NCBI RefSeq assembly: GCF_022397915.1
Contig: NZ_JAKEUO010000003.1
Location: forward strand, 116,518-180,517
Origin: Vibrio sp. Isolate34
GTDB taxonomy: Bacteria; Pseudomonadota; Gammaproteobacteria; Enterobacterales; Vibrionaceae
Length of the DNA: 64,000 nt
Direction of reading: 5' to 3'
The position numbers and the translations under genes were made by a program. The notes beneath the pieces were generated by a model, which had not been told where the DNA came from, searched no databases, and saw only the letters and a program-made list of their open reading frames with translations. How positions within the stretch are numbered: position 1 is the stretch's first letter; each line of letters opens with the position of its first letter. Shown in pieces: positions 17,349-25,638 of this stretch.

Positions 17349-18773
17349 CTAAGCAGCATTCACTGATGAGGTAACAGCTTTGTCTTGATCAAAAAACTCT
17401 TCGTGTAGTGCACAAATGGCCTCTTGATACTTATCATCACTCACCACAAATTGTACATTCACGTTTCTCATCGACGAATGCAACGCAATCGGTGTCACAT
17501 TATTATTCATCAAAGCTAATACGCCATTCGCCAGCGTTTTATTGGTATCAATTTGAGAGCCGATCGCTGAAATAATAGCGACCATACGCCCCGAAATGGA
17601 TGCCTTCGGGTAACGCTTCTCGGCCTTATAGTACACCTTATTTAAATTCTCTGAACTGCCACCTAGATAATACGTAATAGAGTTAGCATTCATCTCTTTT
17701 CCGATAAGGTTAACCCTTGCATCAGCGATAATTTCCATGAGTTCATAACTGACGTTATCAGCCTTACCGACCATCCCTTGATCAAAAACATGCAACGCAT
17801 AGACTTTCTGCTTTCCAGCAATAATCTCTATCTGATTGGCGTCTGGACGGTAATCTGAAGAAATAAGAGTGCCTTCATGCTCTGGCTCAAAAGTGTTCTT
17901 TATTTGTAGCTCTATGCCACTCTCTCGCAACCCTGCTGCTGCGTTAGAGTGAATCGCTTCCATACCAAGGTTGGCTAATTGATCGGCAACATCATAGTTA
18001 GTTTCCCCAATCGGTTTAACTGAGCCAACACCAACAACTTTTGGGTCTGCCGAGCTAAAATGGTATTCCTTATGAATAATGGCCAGTGATGCCTTAGTGA
18101 TGGTAGCAATACGACTAAACGTCATTTCGCTGTAACCGCGATCATAAGTGTGCATCAAGCCTTCTTTGCAATAAGCATAACCCGTCACTATTGGTAACTC
18201 TTGAGTCACATCTATGTTTGAAAAAGCATCATTAATGGTATCGTCCAAGCTTTGAGGGGTTTGGTTATCCCAACCAGAAAGATCAACAAAGGTTGAGTTG
18301 ATACCAATATTTTTCAGTTTAAGAGCCGTATTGAAAGCGCTATGTGACTCACCAATTGAAGAGAGAAACTCACGGATCTGTGGTAAATAGTGCCTCAATG
18401 AAAACTGGCCGTATTGGCATGTTTCAAGAATGTTAGTAATACAGTTTTTGGCTTCTGAAATACGAGACCGGATGAACTTATCTGCTCTCATACGATTCAT
18501 TGGATCCGCAAAAATATGCTCATTGGTCAGTAGCATACGACGTTCAATATAAGATAGAGCATCCTTCCACGAATCGTCACGCATCGCTATCAATTGATAG
18601 ACACCAGGCTTACCTGTTTTTTTGCACTCTAACAATGCATCCGTCATGCCGCTGTAAGCAGACACAACAAAGATTCGATCATACGGATTGTGTGGGCGGA
18701 GAATAATATTGTCGAGCACAGCATCAAATGCTGTCATTGATGTACCGCCGATTTTTTCTACGGTAAATGTCAT
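17349..18773 (-). CDS. ask: Ectoine-specific aspartate kinase
   Basis: 474 residues of the Ask_Ect subclass. The N-terminal kinase motif is VEKIGGTSM, and the catalytic region includes VSAYSGMTDALLE near residue 37 and GYSEMTFSRIATITKA near 215. Two ACT domains lie at the C-terminus (about 310-470). This isozyme makes beta-aspartyl phosphate for ectoine, usually free of lysine and threonine inhibition. It is the last gene of ectA-ectB-ectC-ask, 78 bases after ectC. The long central insert is usual for the subclass. Confidence 0.93.
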   Translation of the reverse strand: MTFTVEKIGGTSMTAFDAVLDNIILRPHNPYDRIFVVSAYSGMTDALLECKKTGKPGVYQLIAMRDDSWKDALSYIERRMLLTNEHIFADPMNRMRADKFIRSRISEAKNCITNILETCQYGQFSLRHYLPQIREFLSSIGESHSAFNTALKLKNIGINSTFVDLSGWDNQTPQSLDDTINDAFSNIDVTQELPIVTGYAYCKEGLMHTYDRGYSEMTFSRIATITKASLAIIHKEYHFSSADPKVVGVGSVKPIGETNYDVADQLANLGMEAIHSNAAAGLRESGIELQIKNTFEPEHEGTLISSDYRPDANQIEIIAGKQKVYALHVFDQGMVGKADNVSYELMEIIADARVNLIGKEMNANSITYYLGGSSENLNKVYYKAEKRYPKASISGRMVAIISAIGSQIDTNKTLANGVLALMNNNVTPIALHSSMRNVNVQFVVSDDKYQEAICALHEEFFDQDKAVTSSVNAA

Positions 18774-18851
18774 AAGAGACCTTAGTTTTAGAGAAATTTA
18801 AAGACTAAATAGATGGAGAATGGGGTGAGGATTCACCCCAGAAAAAGTCGG

Positions 18852-19238
18852 TTAATCAACCAGAGGATAAACGCCGTTTTCATCGTGAACTTCAGCGCCA
18901 GTGATCGGAGGGTTGAACACACACGCCATGACCATTTCTTTGTTTTTATATGCGCGTAAATAGTGCTCGTCGTGTTTATCAAGAATATAAAGCGTTCCAG
19001 GTTTAATGGGGTAAGTTTCTCCCCCAACCACTTCAATTTCACCTTCACCACTCATGCAATACACTGACTCTAAATGGTTCTGATAGTGAATATGCGTTTC
19101 CGTTGCTTCGTAGATTGTCGTTATATGAAAAGAGAAACCCATCTTGTCATCTTTCAACAACATGCGAGTACTTTCCCAAGTATCCGAGACAATACGTCTT
19201 TCGCTATTGCGACATTCATCAAGTGTTCTAACAATCAT
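18852..19238 (-). CDS. ectC: L-ectoine synthase
   Basis: 128 residues, the standard EctC size, a single cupin barrel. Iron-ligand and substrate segments include [23 protein letters not shown] near residue 47-70, and [16 protein letters not shown] near 80-95. It cyclises N-gamma-acetyl-diaminobutyrate to ectoine by losing water. It begins 12 bases after the ectB stop with AGGGATAG upstream of the ATG, so it is translated in the same message. Confidence 0.96.
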   Translation of the reverse strand: MIVRTLDECRNSERRIVSDTWESTRMLLKDDKMGFSFHITTIYEATETHIHYQNHLESVYCMSGEGEIEVVGGETYPIKPGTLYILDKHDEHYLRAYKNKEMVMACVFNPPITGAEVHDENGVYPLVD

Positions 19239-19250
19239 TTTCTATCCCTA

Positions 19251-20516
19251 TTACGATGCTTTCTTGAAATACTTAGTTGCTACAATTTCGACTGAATTTT
19301 CGAAGATAGTTAAACCTTGCATCAGCTCCGATTCAGATATGGTGAGTGGGCAAAAGAACTTCACAATTTCATCGTTAGGGCCAGCCGTTTCAATGACCAT
19401 TCCGTTCTCAAAACACGTTTTAGCAATCTCGTCAGCCGTGTTGCCATCCTTGCATTCAATGCCAATCATCATTCCACGCCCTTTACGTTGAACAAACAAC
19501 TCAGGGAAACGCTTAATATGACGTTGAATAACATCATCTATCATTTCTGAACAGTGTTGGATATGAGCTTCAAAGTCCCCATTTGCCCAATACATTTCTA
19601 GCGCTTTGGCAGCGGTGACAAACGCATGGTTATTACCACGGAAAGTGCCATTGTGCTCACCTGGTTGCCATTTATCTAATTCAGGCTTTAACAAAACAAC
19701 GGCCATTGGTAGCCCATAACCACTGATAGATTTAGACAGTGTCACAATATCTGGCTTGATACCTGAAGGTTCAAAACTGAAAAAGGTACCGGTTCGACCG
19801 CAACCCGCTTGGATATCATCCACAATCAGTAAGATATCGTGGGCTTTACAAATTTTACTTAAGCGCTGTAGCCACTCATTTGAAGCGACATTTAACCCGC
19901 CTTCACCTTGAACAGTTTCCAATAAAACGGCTGCAGGCTTATCCATACCTGCAGAGTTATCGTCTAACATCGTTTCAAATAACTTTAATCCATCGACACC
20001 AGCGTAACCGTCAAATGGCAAACGTGTAACGTTGTTAAGATTGGATCCCGCACCTTGTCTATGGTGTTGATTGCCTGTAGCAGCCAAAGCGCCAGCCGTA
20101 CAACCGTGGAATCCATTAGTAAACGCCACTATGCTGCTTCGGCCTTTCACTTTTTTAGCCAATTTAATTGCAGCTTCAACAGCGTTTGTTCCGGTAGGGC
20201 CCGTAAACTGAACTTTATAATCGAGCGCTCTTGGTTCCAAAATAAAGCGACTAAGAGCTTCTAGGAATTCAGCTTTGGCTTCTGAATGCATATCTAAGCC
20301 ATGTGTAATCCCATCCATTTCAATATATTCAAGTAAAGCTTGCTTAAAGATTGGGTTGTTGTGACCGTAATTGAGAGATCCTGCTCCAGCAAGAAAATCG
20401 ATGTAACGATCACCTTGTTTTGTTTCAAGCCAGCAGCCTTTTGATTTAGCAAAAGTTACTGGAAAACTATTCGAGTATGAACGTACGTTAGATTCCTGCT
20501 TTTTAAAAATATTCAT
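19251..20516 (-). CDS. ectB: Diaminobutyrate-2-oxoglutarate transaminase
   Basis: 421 residues, a class III PLP aminotransferase of the EctB type. It has FLAGAGSLNYGHNNP near residue 43, FTGPTGTNAVEAAIKLA near 104, LIVDDIQAGCGRTG near 225, and the PLP-Lys segment PDIVTLSKSISGYGLPMAV near 260. It converts aspartate semialdehyde to 2,4-diaminobutyrate with glutamate as donor. It lies 35 bases downstream of ectA in the ectoine operon. Confidence 0.96.
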   Translation of the reverse strand: MNIFKKQESNVRSYSNSFPVTFAKSKGCWLETKQGDRYIDFLAGAGSLNYGHNNPIFKQALLEYIEMDGITHGLDMHSEAKAEFLEALSRFILEPRALDYKVQFTGPTGTNAVEAAIKLAKKVKGRSSIVAFTNGFHGCTAGALAATGNQHHRQGAGSNLNNVTRLPFDGYAGVDGLKLFETMLDDNSAGMDKPAAVLLETVQGEGGLNVASNEWLQRLSKICKAHDILLIVDDIQAGCGRTGTFFSFEPSGIKPDIVTLSKSISGYGLPMAVVLLKPELDKWQPGEHNGTFRGNNHAFVTAAKALEMYWANGDFEAHIQHCSEMIDDVIQRHIKRFPELFVQRKGRGMMIGIECKDGNTADEIAKTCFENGMVIETAGPNDEIVKFFCPLTISESELMQGLTIFENSVEIVATKYFKKAS

Positions 20517-20551
20517 GATAATGCCGTTATTTGATTCCTATAAGTGTTTGA

Positions 20552-21085
20552 TTATTTGAGAGAGATTCGATAGAGATATTCGGTATCGTGCTGCCCGTTG
20601 AAGTGAAGGTTTTCATCTAAGAAAGTGGTCACTTGCCCGGTATTACCGTTTTTGTCGTCCAGCTTTTTAAACAATGCCCAAGACGCTTGGTTTGATTTGG
20701 TGATAGTCGTTTCAATCGCCTCAATGCTCTTTAACCTCTCTCGCTTAAGCAAAGTGTTCAACATCTTGTAAGCTAAGGCATTGCCTCTAAACTTAGGCGC
20801 TACCGCCACTTGCCAAATAAAAAGAACATTGGGCTCATTGGGTTTCTGGTAACTCGAAATAAAACCAGCAAGGTCACCTTCATGCTCCACTAAAATACAA
20901 GTTTTACTAAAGTGAGTAGATTGCAAAAAGTTGCAGTATGAAGAGTTAGTATCTAATGGGGGGCACTCTGAAATTAATTGATAAATGTTATTGCCATCCG
21001 AAACTTCTGGCTCACGAAAATTCCATTTTTCAATCATTTTTTCTACAACCTCTGGATACATTACCCAGGGCGCTGACGTAATCAT
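20552..21085 (-). CDS. ectA: Diaminobutyrate acetyltransferase
   Basis: 177 residues from the ATG at 21085. I choose this start because the protein then begins MITSAPWVMYP, as Vibrio EctA proteins do; AAAGGA lies 11 bases upstream. A longer frame to 21160 adds a basic stretch not known in the family. GNAT-fold landmarks are FREPEVSDGNNIYQLI near residue 23, CPPLDTNSSYCNFLQ near 42, and the acetyl-CoA loop VAVAPKFRGNALAYKML near 100. It makes N-gamma-acetyl-diaminobutyrate, the first step specific to ectoine, and is the first gene of the operon. Confidence 0.94.
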   Translation of the reverse strand: MITSAPWVMYPEVVEKMIEKWNFREPEVSDGNNIYQLISECPPLDTNSSYCNFLQSTHFSKTCILVEHEGDLAGFISSYQKPNEPNVLFIWQVAVAPKFRGNALAYKMLNTLLKRERLKSIEAIETTITKSNQASWALFKKLDDKNGNTGQVTTFLDENLHFNGQHDTEYLYRISLK

Positions 21086-21182
21086 ACGGAGATATTTCCT
21101 TTGAACTCTAATTAAATTCCTTTTAATTATGAGCATTTTCGATACATAAAGATCAACCAAACAACTCGCAAAAACAAATTTT

Positions 21183-21198
21183 TGTGATATACATCACA
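21183..21198. promoter_or_regulatory. Consensus CRP site upstream of ectA
   Basis: TGTGATATACATCACA fits TGTGA-N6-TCACA exactly. It lies 98-113 bases upstream of the ectA start. The flanks are AT-rich. It implies cAMP-CRP control of the ectoine operon; the site is seen, the control is inferred. Confidence 0.7.
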
Positions 21199-21459
21199 CA
21201 TAATCATCTATTACATGCATTAAATAATACTTTGAGTTCTAATGTATTTATTGAGCCGGTGTTAAATTGAGTCTCTTGAAAGGAATAGGAACGAGACAAA
21301 TGGTTAGAGCAGTTCATAAAACTCGGCTATCAAATGCGTGAGACAGCCGTGGAGAAATCAGTCAAACTGTCAACGCCAACGTTAAGTGAAGTAAACAATG
21401 ATGCTCTAAACAGTAGTGACTGACGTTCCAATATTGAAACGCAGATACCGAAAACAAAA

Positions 21460-21485
21460 AAACCTAGCCTGTGATAGCTAGGTTT
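21460..21485 (-). terminator. Terminator after the DUF5062-like gene
   Basis: AAACCTAGC and GCTAGGTTT form a 9-bp stem with an 8-base loop. On the minus strand TTTTGTTTT follows. It ends the gene at 21550. The rest of 21199-21459 holds no gene I can support. Confidence 0.75.
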
Positions 21486-21549
21486 CTATAAATATCAATT
21501 CTTTATAAGTCAAAAGAAACGAGTTCGGATCAATTGAATGAGTTGCAAA

Positions 21550-21810
21550 TTACTTTAGAGGATCGTTGTCAGGCAATGCGTTGTGTATCCATAACGCTAG
21601 ACGCTTCTTAATATTCGCCCCATCCAACTTATTGTCGGGTAACGGCGTGATCTGATTCACTTCAACAAGAAACAAATACACCGCTTTAACCTTTATCGGT
21701 TGAGATGAATTCGGCAAATCAAAACCTTGTAGCTTTGCCATCTTAAAGCCGACCTCAACTGCTTTTTTTACCAGCTTATCTTCATTAATGATCTTCGCGG
21801 TTTTCGACAT
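21550..21810 (-). CDS. Small DUF5062-like protein
   Basis: 86 residues, soluble and mostly charged, with no signal peptide. The pattern DKLVKKAVEVGFKMAKLQGF, then VKAVYLFLVEVNQITPLP, ending KRLALWIHNALPDNDPLK, matches what I remember of the DUF5062 family of Vibrio and relatives. Function is unknown. It stands alone with its own terminator on the 3' side, beside the ectoine operon on the same strand, but is separated from it by the CRP-site promoter. Confidence 0.65.
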   Translation of the reverse strand: MSKTAKIINEDKLVKKAVEVGFKMAKLQGFDLPNSSQPIKVKAVYLFLVEVNQITPLPDNKLDGANIKKRLALWIHNALPDNDPLK

Positions 21811-22258
21811 ATCATCTCCATCATCTTTATCGAATGAATATTGAGTATATCAAACAGAATCTTAGACAAGATTACAATGATCTCAATTCGAAAACTCTCT
21901 TTGATACATAGCGCAAAACGAAATGCAGATTCAAGCCCAACACAAACGCCATCGACATTTACGCCACGAATAGCAATAAGCATCCCATCTCTTAACAAAA
22001 CTCTCAATAAATGAGATCCTCAGTCAATAAACCAAAAATTGAACAGTTTTTAACTTATCATTCCAAAGAATACGGAATACTATGTTTTTCATTGGCATGT
22101 TATTAATTTCATCAAAAATCAATAAACTACTGTTATTTAATCAGTTTTATAATATAACGATTTAGATCAAATTTACGGTCACCTGTAATCAAAACTTATT
22201 TACAAAAAACTCATTAAGAAAATAGAATAAATCCACTAATATTATACTGGTGTTAAAA
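21811..22258. other. AT-rich gap upstream of a small membrane gene
   Basis: 448 bases with no supported gene. It must hold the promoter of the DUF5062-like gene and of the small membrane gene at 22259. The part from about 22030 to 22250 is markedly AT-rich. A 27-codon frame from 22082 has no binding site and is not called. Confidence 0.5.
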
Positions 22259-22474
22259 ATGCGTTACCTATGGGCTTCATTCTGTCATAAAAACCCTATT
22301 CCCGGACGAATCGTTCATATCCTTGTTATGCTGATAGCGTTAGCTTCTATCGTTGTTCCGCTGATTTCCAAAGATGCCACGACCATCATAACCTCTCTAT
22401 GTATCGCGCTTGTATGCTTTGCACTGTTCGTGTTCTTTGCGCTAGCCGATAAGATGCGTTCAGGTATGCACTAA
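22259..22474 (+). CDS. Small two-helix membrane protein, unknown function
   Basis: 71 residues from the ATG at 22259 (an in-frame GTG lies nine bases earlier). The protein has a short basic N-terminus, then two hydrophobic segments of about 20 residues (roughly 17-36 and 43-62), joined by SKDATT, and a basic end, KMRSGMH. That predicts a helical hairpin in the inner membrane. The ribosome binding site is weak. A strong terminator follows at 22544. I do not recognise the family. Coding is likely but not certain. Confidence 0.5.
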   Translation: MRYLWASFCHKNPIPGRIVHILVMLIALASIVVPLISKDATTIITSLCIALVCFALFVFFALADKMRSGMH

Positions 22475-22543
22475 CCAGCCAGGTATTCGCCAAGCATTCT
22501 CTTTTTTAATTTCATTATAAAATGCATGCGACCAGATAGGGTA

Positions 22544-22570
22544 AAGCCCAAAGTTATTAGCTTTGGGCTT
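22544..22570. terminator. Bidirectional terminator
   Basis: AAGCCCAAAG (22544-22553) pairs with CTTTGGGCTT (22561-22570), a 10-bp stem with a 7-base loop and T-runs on both strands. It lies between the small membrane gene and qnr. Confidence 0.85.
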
Positions 22571-22590
22571 TTCTAACCTCACTAGAGCTA

Positions 22591-23247
22591 TTAATCAGGC
22601 ATCACAACAATGCCCATACTTTCAAGCAGTTGCTCTTGCTGCCAAGCCACAATTTTAATTCCAGAAGTATCGACCTTACGAGGATCTAAACCGTCTAATT
22701 CAGCATGGCACAAGTTTGCGCCTTGCATGCTGAATTGTCCCCATACATCTTCCGAGAATACACCGCGGCTGAGATCCGATTCTTTCAGTGATGCACCAGC
22801 AAGGTAAGTGCCTATCCAGCGATTTTCAAACAACTCACACTTTTCTAAGCAGGCCTGTTCAAAATTGGCGTAAGACAGGTTACACCCCGTGATATACGCC
22901 GAGCAAAAATACATGCGATTGCTCACCTGATTAGCAAAGTTGGTTCGCGTAAAGTTGGCACCTTTCAAATCACATTCGCGTAACTCAATACCGTAGCAAT
23001 TGGCGTTACTGAAATTGGCCATGGCGATCTGACAGTTCTGAAAACTTGCATCACGCAAATCTGCAACATCGAAGTGGCAACCCTCGATATCGCCTTGCTC
23101 GATGAACTTACAATTGATAAACGTTGCATCGCGTAAGTTTGAACGCCTGAAGTCGCATCGGATGAAAGTGCATGCGGTAAATGTCATTTCAGACAGATCT
23201 TGATGAGCAAAACTGTGTTGATGATAAATGCTGTTATTGGTGTCCAT
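22591..23247 (-). CDS. qnr: Qnr pentapeptide-repeat quinolone resistance protein (QnrS/QnrVS type)
   Basis: 218 residues, the usual Qnr length, built of pentapeptide repeats in the A(D/N)LXX pattern that fold into a right-handed beta-helix mimicking DNA. The stretches FTACTFIRCDFRRSNLRDATF, CKFIEQGDIEGCHFDVADLRDASF, CYGIELRECDLKGANF and CELFENRWIGTYLAGASLKESDLSRGVFSEDVWGQ are almost those of QnrS, interrupted by the loop regions Qnr proteins use to protect gyrase and topoisomerase IV. The ending MGIVVMPD is also Qnr-like. No LexA box (CTGT-N8-ACAG) is evident upstream, unlike QnrB. No mobile element flanks it, so it looks native and chromosomal. Confidence 0.93.
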   Translation of the reverse strand: MDTNNSIYHQHSFAHQDLSEMTFTACTFIRCDFRRSNLRDATFINCKFIEQGDIEGCHFDVADLRDASFQNCQIAMANFSNANCYGIELRECDLKGANFTRTNFANQVSNRMYFCSAYITGCNLSYANFEQACLEKCELFENRWIGTYLAGASLKESDLSRGVFSEDVWGQFSMQGANLCHAELDGLDPRKVDTSGIKIVAWQQEQLLESMGIVVMPD

Positions 23248-23567
23248 TTAGCCCCCTAAAGAAATTAAGCTAAGACTACCATTGTGATCTTCAGAAAACA
23301 CCAAATTAAAAACCAACAAAAACAGCAACTTAAAACACCCTAAATTAGCCATTTTAAGGCGCTAAACGGGCGATTTAAGGTGGTTATTTTCGGTTTGCAA
23401 GACGCACTTATTTTAAAAAAAGTTTTGTTGCTTAGAAGGCTAAATAGAAGATAAAGCCATTTTGACGAAACGAGGTAATTATAGGCTAAACCCTAACGCT
23501 CTAGACTGGACGGTTGGTATGCATCTCGCTACACTAATCATCATTCTCGGCATAAAGAGTAAGACCA
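23248..23567. other. Divergent gap between qnr and the NemR-like gene
   Basis: 320 bases with no supported gene. It must carry both promoters. Near 23340-23400 there are related phrases, ATTAGCCATTTTAAGGCGCT and GGGCGATTTAAGG, of unknown meaning. A degenerate regulator site lies at 23501. Confidence 0.5.
23501..23518. promoter_or_regulatory. Degenerate NemR-type operator upstream of the TetR gene
   Basis: CTAGACTGGACGGTTGGT matches CTAGACCGACCGGTTTGT, the site before the alcohol and aldehyde dehydrogenase genes, at 14 of 18 positions. It lies 50 bases upstream of the regulator start, so autoregulation is likely. Confidence 0.5.
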
Positions 23568-24146
23568 ATGAAAGACATGCGACAAGCTATGCTCGATGCA
23601 GGGTTTAGCCTTATTAATGAACACGGATTTGCTGGCGTTGGTCTGATGAAAATCATCAACCAAGCCGAAGGGACCAAAGGTTCTTTTTACCACTACTTCA
23701 AATCCAAAGAGCACTTTGGCGAGATCCTTCTAGCCAACTACTTTGATGATCACCTAGTTAAGCTTGATGACTTTCTGAGTGATGAGACTCTATCTCGTCG
23801 TGACCGCGTTAAAACGTACTTCGAATTCTGGTGTGCATCGAAATTGACTGAAGACTTCAATATCCAGTGTCTTGTGGTCAAGCTAGCGGGTGAAGTGTCA
23901 GGCTCTGCTAACCCGTTACAATCGACCATGGCAGAAGGTGCAGAAAAGATAATCCTACGTATGGCTCAGCTATTCGAAGAAGGCAATGAAGCGGGTGATT
24001 TCAATATCGCAGATCCTGAATCACTATCTCGCACGCTTTATGGCTTATGGCTAGGCTCTACGCTAATGGCAGCGATGCAGCGCAACCGTTCGATTCTGAA
24101 CAATGCCATGGAAGAGACATTACTTGCGATGAGTTCAAAAGATTAA
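23568..24146 (+). CDS. TetR regulator, NemR-like
   Basis: 192 residues. The DNA-binding part GFAGVGLMKIINQAEGTKGSFYHYFKSKEHFGE (about 20-52) and the following CLVVKLAGEVSGSANPLQSTMAEGA (about 101-125) run parallel to E. coli NemR, the repressor that senses electrophiles and hypochlorite. Cys101 falls where NemR has a redox Cys; a second NemR Cys ten residues later is Ser here. It is divergent from qnr and not adjacent to a nemA-type reductase. The 18-bp sites before the dehydrogenase genes at 29317 and 31407 are probable targets. Confidence 0.8.
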   Translation: MKDMRQAMLDAGFSLINEHGFAGVGLMKIINQAEGTKGSFYHYFKSKEHFGEILLANYFDDHLVKLDDFLSDETLSRRDRVKTYFEFWCASKLTEDFNIQCLVVKLAGEVSGSANPLQSTMAEGAEKIILRMAQLFEEGNEAGDFNIADPESLSRTLYGLWLGSTLMAAMQRNRSILNNAMEETLLAMSSKD

Positions 24147-24162
24147 TCAGCTCCTACACACG

Positions 24163-24194
24163 AAGAGGCTCGCTTTATATAGCGAGCCTCTTTT
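24163..24194 (+). terminator. Terminator after the NemR-like gene
   Basis: AAGAGGCTCGCT (24163-24174) pairs with AGCGAGCCTCTT (24181-24192), loop TTATAT, followed by TT and G. A strong intrinsic terminator for the plus strand. Confidence 0.85.
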
Positions 24195-24271
24195 GTTTCA
24201 GGCTTGTTCGCTTTCTACCTAGACTTATTCTTTTTCTACCTAAGCTTTTGCTTATCACGTCATTGATTCGA

Positions 24272-25519
24272 TTATCCCATCCGCGGCGCTATGTTATTGG
24301 CTTTTAGCAAAGCATTGAGCACAGGACCGATATGTTGAAAGAATTTGAGCCACCCTCCACATAGGTAATTTAACCCGGCCTCACCATCACGACTGTTGAT
24401 AATTCGGTTCTTGGGACACTCTCCATGACAAGCAAATTTAAACTCACAAGTTTGGCACTGTTTAGGTAGTGACTTTTGCTTCGCGAATCCAAACGTTTGC
24501 TGAGCGGGTGAGAATGCCAGCTTCGATAGTGGCTTATCATGAATATTGCCCAACTGAAACTCAGGAAAGACGTAATGGTCGCATGAGTACACATCGCCAT
24601 TAGGTTCAACCGCTAACCCCTTTCCGCAGATCTCACTCAGCGTGCACATGGTGCTGTCTCTTCCCATCCACACACCGACGAAGTTCTCAAAGTAAGGCAC
24701 AAGTACTCGACCAAAATCGCCTTCGAACCACTCGTCAAAAACCGTCGAAAGAAACTCTCCCCATTGCGTTGAACCGACACTCCAAGGCTCAACTTCACCA
24801 GAGACAGGAATTATCGCTTGTTGGTTGCTCAACCATTTATTGTTGGTATGAGCCGCACGCTTGTCCACCACAGGAATAAACTGCAACTGCTTTGAACCCA
24901 CTTCGTCACGCAGAAAACGATAAACCTCTAACGGGTATTTTCCTGTCACATCGTTCACACAGGTAAGGGTTGCAAACTCAACGTTATGTTTTTTTAAATA
25001 ACCGATTCCACGGATGGTTTGAGAAAAAGTGCCTTTGCCTGCGCGGTTGGTGCGGTAATGATTATGTAGATGCTCGGGGCCATCAATGCTCACACCGATG
25101 ATAAAGTCATTGTTCTTGAAGAACTCGCACCAATCATCATTCAACAAGGTGCCATTGGTTTGAAGGTCATTGCTGATCTTGCTGTGGCTAGGGCAGTATT
25201 TTTTCTGTAATGCCACGACCCTTTCAAAGTACTCAATGCCGAGCAGAGTTGGTTCTCCACCATGCCAAGAAAAGATAATCTCCGGCGTATTCTGTCCCTC
25301 TATATACTGCTTGATATAGAGCTCTAGCCGCGCTTCATCCATCACATATTGAGACCCTTTAGGGTATTCAAGCAATTGCTGTTTCTCTAAGTAATAACAG
25401 TAAGTACAACTGATATTGCACACGGCACCAATGGGTTTTACCAACGCTTGAAGCTTGCTGTGCGCCTTGCCATTAAATTGCGGAACCGAACTCAGGTTTG
25501 ATAGTGATAAGGTCGTCAT
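24272..25519 (-). CDS. Anaerobic sulfatase-maturating enzyme (radical SAM/SPASM)
   Basis: 415 residues. The radical-SAM cluster motif is CNISCTYCYY near residue 34-43. The C-terminal SPASM clusters are seen in CTLSEICGKGLAVEPNGDVYSCDHYVFPE (about 297-325) and CQTCEFKFACHGECPKNR (about 357-375). The enzyme oxidises a Cys or Ser of a sulfatase to formylglycine in the cytoplasm without oxygen. It follows the sulfatase gene by 120 bases with a hairpin between, as in the Klebsiella AtsA-AtsB pair, and its target is almost certainly that sulfatase. Confidence 0.92.
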   Translation of the reverse strand: MTTLSLSNLSSVPQFNGKAHSKLQALVKPIGAVCNISCTYCYYLEKQQLLEYPKGSQYVMDEARLELYIKQYIEGQNTPEIIFSWHGGEPTLLGIEYFERVVALQKKYCPSHSKISNDLQTNGTLLNDDWCEFFKNNDFIIGVSIDGPEHLHNHYRTNRAGKGTFSQTIRGIGYLKKHNVEFATLTCVNDVTGKYPLEVYRFLRDEVGSKQLQFIPVVDKRAAHTNNKWLSNQQAIIPVSGEVEPWSVGSTQWGEFLSTVFDEWFEGDFGRVLVPYFENFVGVWMGRDSTMCTLSEICGKGLAVEPNGDVYSCDHYVFPEFQLGNIHDKPLSKLAFSPAQQTFGFAKQKSLPKQCQTCEFKFACHGECPKNRIINSRDGEAGLNYLCGGWLKFFQHIGPVLNALLKANNIAPRMG

Positions 25520-25588
25520 GAAGAATTCCTCGATGTAAAAGTTATTGTATTAGCTAAAACAATTCGTAATTCCTTTACACGGTGTTCA

Positions 25589-25624
25589 TCGGCCAACCAA
25601 GCTTGATAGCACTAGGTTGGCCGA
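25589..25624 (-). other. Hairpin between sulfatase and its maturase
   Basis: TCGGCCAACC and GGTTGGCCGA form a perfect 10-bp stem around a 16-base loop, 15 bases after the sulfatase stop. There is no T-run. It may reduce read-through so that less maturase than sulfatase is made. Confidence 0.55.
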
Positions 25625-25638
25625 GTGGTTTGTTTCCT

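Noticed and set aside
22082..22165. 27-codon hydrophobic frame
   Set aside because: No ribosome binding site, in very AT-rich DNA where such frames are expected by chance.
22591..23247. Pentapeptide-repeat protein of general type or toxin-immunity role
   Set aside because: Length, loop positions and near-identical QnrS segments favour a true Qnr.
23340..23400. Repeated TTAAGGCGCT/GATTTAAGG phrases before qnr
   Set aside because: Copies are too short and irregular to call a repeat or an operator; no LexA-type box was found either.
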